A stretch of 7,095 bases of DNA, from contig URJC01000127.1 in assembly GCA_900548135.1 (NCBI GenBank), positions 1-7,095 of the forward strand. The letters run 5' to 3'. The notes below the pieces were generated by a model that saw only the letters and a program-made list of their open reading frames with translations, was not told where the DNA came from and did no database searches. Source of the DNA: an uncultured Odoribacter sp. GTDB lineage: Bacteria; Bacteroidota; Bacteroidia; Bacteroidales; Marinifilaceae. Every line of letters starts with the position of its first letter. Position 1 is the first letter of the stretch. The position numbers were made by a program, and so were the translations under genes. This document shows positions 5,919-7,095 of this stretch, in pieces.

Positions 5919-7095
5919 ATGGCTATCGAATTACACAAAATCTATAAACGTAAAAAAAGCGACAGGGATATCTTTCAGGAATTAATGCCTTTTAAGATAA
6001 AAGAAATCTTATTAATTGCAAATTATTATGACGCATATACGATCGAACGTGAAGGACAATTTACAGATAAGATTGTAGGAGAATATCTTCAGGTCAATTT
6101 GTATACTGCTCCCCGTTTTACCTCGGTAGCCAGTGAAACAGAGGCCTTAAAGGTATTAGCAGAACACCACATTGATCTGATTATCATCATGGCGGGACTC
6201 GACAAACAAACTCCTCTCATCATCAGTAAAAATCTGAAACAGCTCTATCCGCATATACCTCAATTGATGTTGGTGAATAATAATGCCGACCTGGCCTATT
6301 TTCACACAATCGAAGATCAGGTCAATGAATCCATAGAACGTCTGTTCGTCTGGAATGGTTCTACTAAAATATTTTTGGTAATGGCCAAATACATTGAAGA
6401 CAAGATGAATCTCGATCGTGATACCCACCTCGGTGATATCCGGGTGATTTTATTGGTAGAAAATTCGGTCAGGTATTATTCCCGTTATTTACCGCTTTTA
6501 TATACAGAAATCATGACCCAGACTCAGGAACTGATCATTTCTGAACCTCAGGACAGCGACATGAGCCTGGTTATGAAAATACGGGTAAGACCCAAAGTCA
6601 TCCTGGCTACTACTTACGAAGAAGCAGTTTACATTATTGACCATTACCGGGAAAATTTAATTGGCGTGATTTCTGATGTCCGATATAAGCATAACGGACA
6701 GGAAGATGAAGAAGCTGGTATACGGCTGATCCAATACGTTGAACAAACCGGAGCACAAATTCCTTGTATGTTGCAAAGCCAGGAAATTGAAAATGCCGTT
6801 AAAGCTAAAGAATTGAATGCTGCTTTTATCAATAAAAATTCTCCCACCCTAGCCCATGATATTAAGGATTTCATTAAAGGTTATCTGGGATTTGGAGATT
6901 TCATTTTCCGTAACCAAAAAGGAGAAGCAATTGATAAAGCAACTTCCATAGAAGAATTCAAACAGAAATTATTAAGCATCCCGGATGAATCCCTGATATA
7001 CCACTCTATTCGCAATGGAATATCTACCTGGTTAATGGCCCGCAGAGAGATTACTTTAGCCAAACACCTGAAACGTTATCGGTTTGAAGATTTTC
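5919..7095 (+). CDS. PEP/pyruvate-binding-domain protein, N-terminal part with receiver-like domains (partial)
   Basis: An open frame starts at ATG 5919 and runs off the window after 392 codons with no stop. Two receiver-like folds are visible. The first (about 27-165) has IDLIIIM (85-91), where Met91 takes the place of the phosphorylated Asp, so it is probably a dead receiver. The second (about 174-320) has LLVEN (178-182) in place of the usual acidic pair, SDVRY (252-256) with Asp253 at the phosphorylation position, and INKN (304-307) with the conserved Lys306. After it come a GFGDFIFR segment (324-331) and YHSIRNGISTWLMARREITL (361-380), which closely resembles the region before the PEP/pyruvate-binding domain of large (near 1000-residue, as I recall) Bacteroidetes proteins annotated as phosphoenolpyruvate synthase. 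The catalytic part would lie beyond the window, so activity cannot be judged. Cytoplasmic; no membrane segment. Confidence 0.75.
   Translation, partial: MAIELHKIYKRKKSDRDIFQELMPFKIKEILLIANYYDAYTIEREGQFTDKIVGEYLQVNLYTAPRFTSVASETEALKVLAEHHIDLIIIMAGLDKQTPLIISKNLKQLYPHIPQLMLVNNNADLAYFHTIEDQVNESIERLFVWNGSTKIFLVMAKYIEDKMNLDRDTHLGDIRVILLVENSVRYYSRYLPLLYTEIMTQTQELIISEPQDSDMSLVMKIRVRPKVILATTYEEAVYIIDHYRENLIGVISDVRYKHNGQEDEEAGIRLIQYVEQTGAQIPCMLQSQEIENAVKAKELNAAFINKNSPTLAHDIKDFIKGYLGFGDFIFRNQKGEAIDKATSIEEFKQKLLSIPDESLIYHSIRNGISTWLMARREITLAKHLKRYRFEDF

Noticed and set aside
6156..6428. Minus-strand open frame of 90 codons
   Set aside because: It lies opposite the PEP-synthase-like coding region, which has clear receiver-like motifs; the minus protein shows no recognisable domain.

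Overview
The window looks like a chromosomal housekeeping stretch from a member of the Bacteroidetes, most likely order Bacteroidales. The evidence is a DUF4294 protein, a HolA of Bacteroidetes type, a PEP-synthase-like protein carrying receiver domains, promoter elements resembling the Bacteroidetes TTTG / TAnnTTTG consensus, starts without Shine-Dalgarno sequences, and AT-rich DNA. The genus cannot be fixed from this sequence alone; Odoribacteraceae or a relative is only a guess.

Layout: a YqgE/AlgH-family gene (minus) is divergent from a secreted DUF4294 protein gene (plus), with a 45-base gap that holds overlapping promoter candidates. Then come, all on plus, holA (DNA polymerase III delta subunit), a GmhB-type HAD phosphatase, and an IMP dehydrogenase whose sequence and residue numbering follow the well-studied Tritrichomonas foetus enzyme. 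The IMP dehydrogenase gene converges on, and overlaps by 7 bases, a minus-strand gene for an uncharacterised ATP-grasp-like protein; a strong hairpin that probably terminates guaB lies inside the end of that ATP-grasp gene. The ATP-grasp gene is divergent from the last gene (plus), the first 392 codons of a PEP/pyruvate-binding-domain protein with two receiver-like domains, cut by the window edge.

There is no gene-free stretch over 300 bases; the largest gaps are 137, 129, 101 and 97 bases. I see no RNA gene, mobile element, CRISPR array or sign of recent transfer. The genes do not form one pathway: they cover replication (holA), purine synthesis (guaB), probable heptose or sugar-phosphate metabolism (gmhB-like), and three poorly characterised families. 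I did not find a convincing new multi-gene system. The points most worth a second look are the protist-type IMP dehydrogenase, the terminator-like hairpin inside a coding region, the orphan ATP-grasp protein, and the receiver domains fused to a PEP-synthase-like enzyme.
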